Assembly (NCBI GenBank): GCA_019116185.1
Contig: DXCD01000244.1
Location: 1-5,978, forward strand
Direction: 5' to 3'
From: Candidatus Mediterraneibacter stercorigallinarum
Lineage (GTDB): Bacteria; Bacillota; Clostridia; Lachnospirales; Lachnospiraceae
DNA: 5,978 nt
Shown: piece by piece, positions 5,975-5,978 of the stretch
How the letters are laid out: the number at the start of each line of letters is the position of its first letter
Numbering within the stretch: position 1 is the first letter of the stretch
Translations under genes and position numbers: made by a program
Notes under the pieces: generated by a model
Databases searched by the model: none
What the model was told of the DNA's origin: nothing
The model's input: the letters and a program-made list of their open reading frames with translations, nothing else

Positions 5975-5978
5975 AAGA

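Noticed and set aside
1..5978. CRISPR array, tRNA, rRNA or transposase gene
   Set aside because: There are no regularly spaced direct repeats, no cloverleaf or rRNA-like stretch seen by eye, and no transposase motif in any open frame. The repeats found are inverted and at gene ends.

Overview
The window looks like chromosomal DNA of an anaerobic Firmicute of class Clostridia, probably Lachnospiraceae-like. This rests on consensus AAGGAGG-type ribosome binding sites, sigmaA-type promoters, a SigV-like ECF sigma factor with a clostridial-style membrane anti-sigma partner, and a sensory-type [FeFe] hydrogenase followed by a SpoIIE-type phosphatase. The species cannot be named from the sequence.

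Layout: 1-525 has no convincing gene. It holds a nested hairpin, a terminator-like structure reading leftward and one copy (A) of a repeat of about 117 bp. On the minus strand, 2548 to 526 is a two-gene unit: an ECF sigma factor (180 aa) and, 19 bp further on, a single-pass membrane anti-sigma protein (486 aa). The intergenic region 2549-2849 carries two tandem candidate promoters for the sigma operon, one sigmaA-type and one ECF-type (probably autoregulatory). Back to back with them is a sigmaA-type promoter for the rightward operon. On the plus strand, 2850 to 5737 is a tightly coupled two-gene operon: a sensory [FeFe]-hydrogenase-like protein with Fe-S and PAS domains (569 aa) and a PP2C/SpoIIE-type phosphatase with an unassigned C-terminal domain (391 aa). 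From 5738 to the end there is a second copy (B) of the repeat in inverted orientation and a large composite palindrome that runs to the window edge.

How it may work: the hydrogenase homologue keeps all the H-cluster cysteine ligands but differs in residues around the cluster. It adds a CGxCGY Fe-S module and a PAS domain, which fits a sensor of H2 or redox state. The co-translated phosphatase is the likely output, acting on an unidentified phosphoprotein. The divergent sigma/anti-sigma pair is an envelope-signal system in its own right; a functional link between the two operons is only a possibility.

The least expected structure is the repeat pair. Both copies lie just 3' of the last gene of each divergent operon (12 and 17 bp past the stop codons) and in the same orientation relative to transcription. 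Differences between the copies show no codon-position bias, so the element looks like a structured, transcribed, non-coding repeat rather than a small gene. A third copy is predicted just past the right edge of the window.
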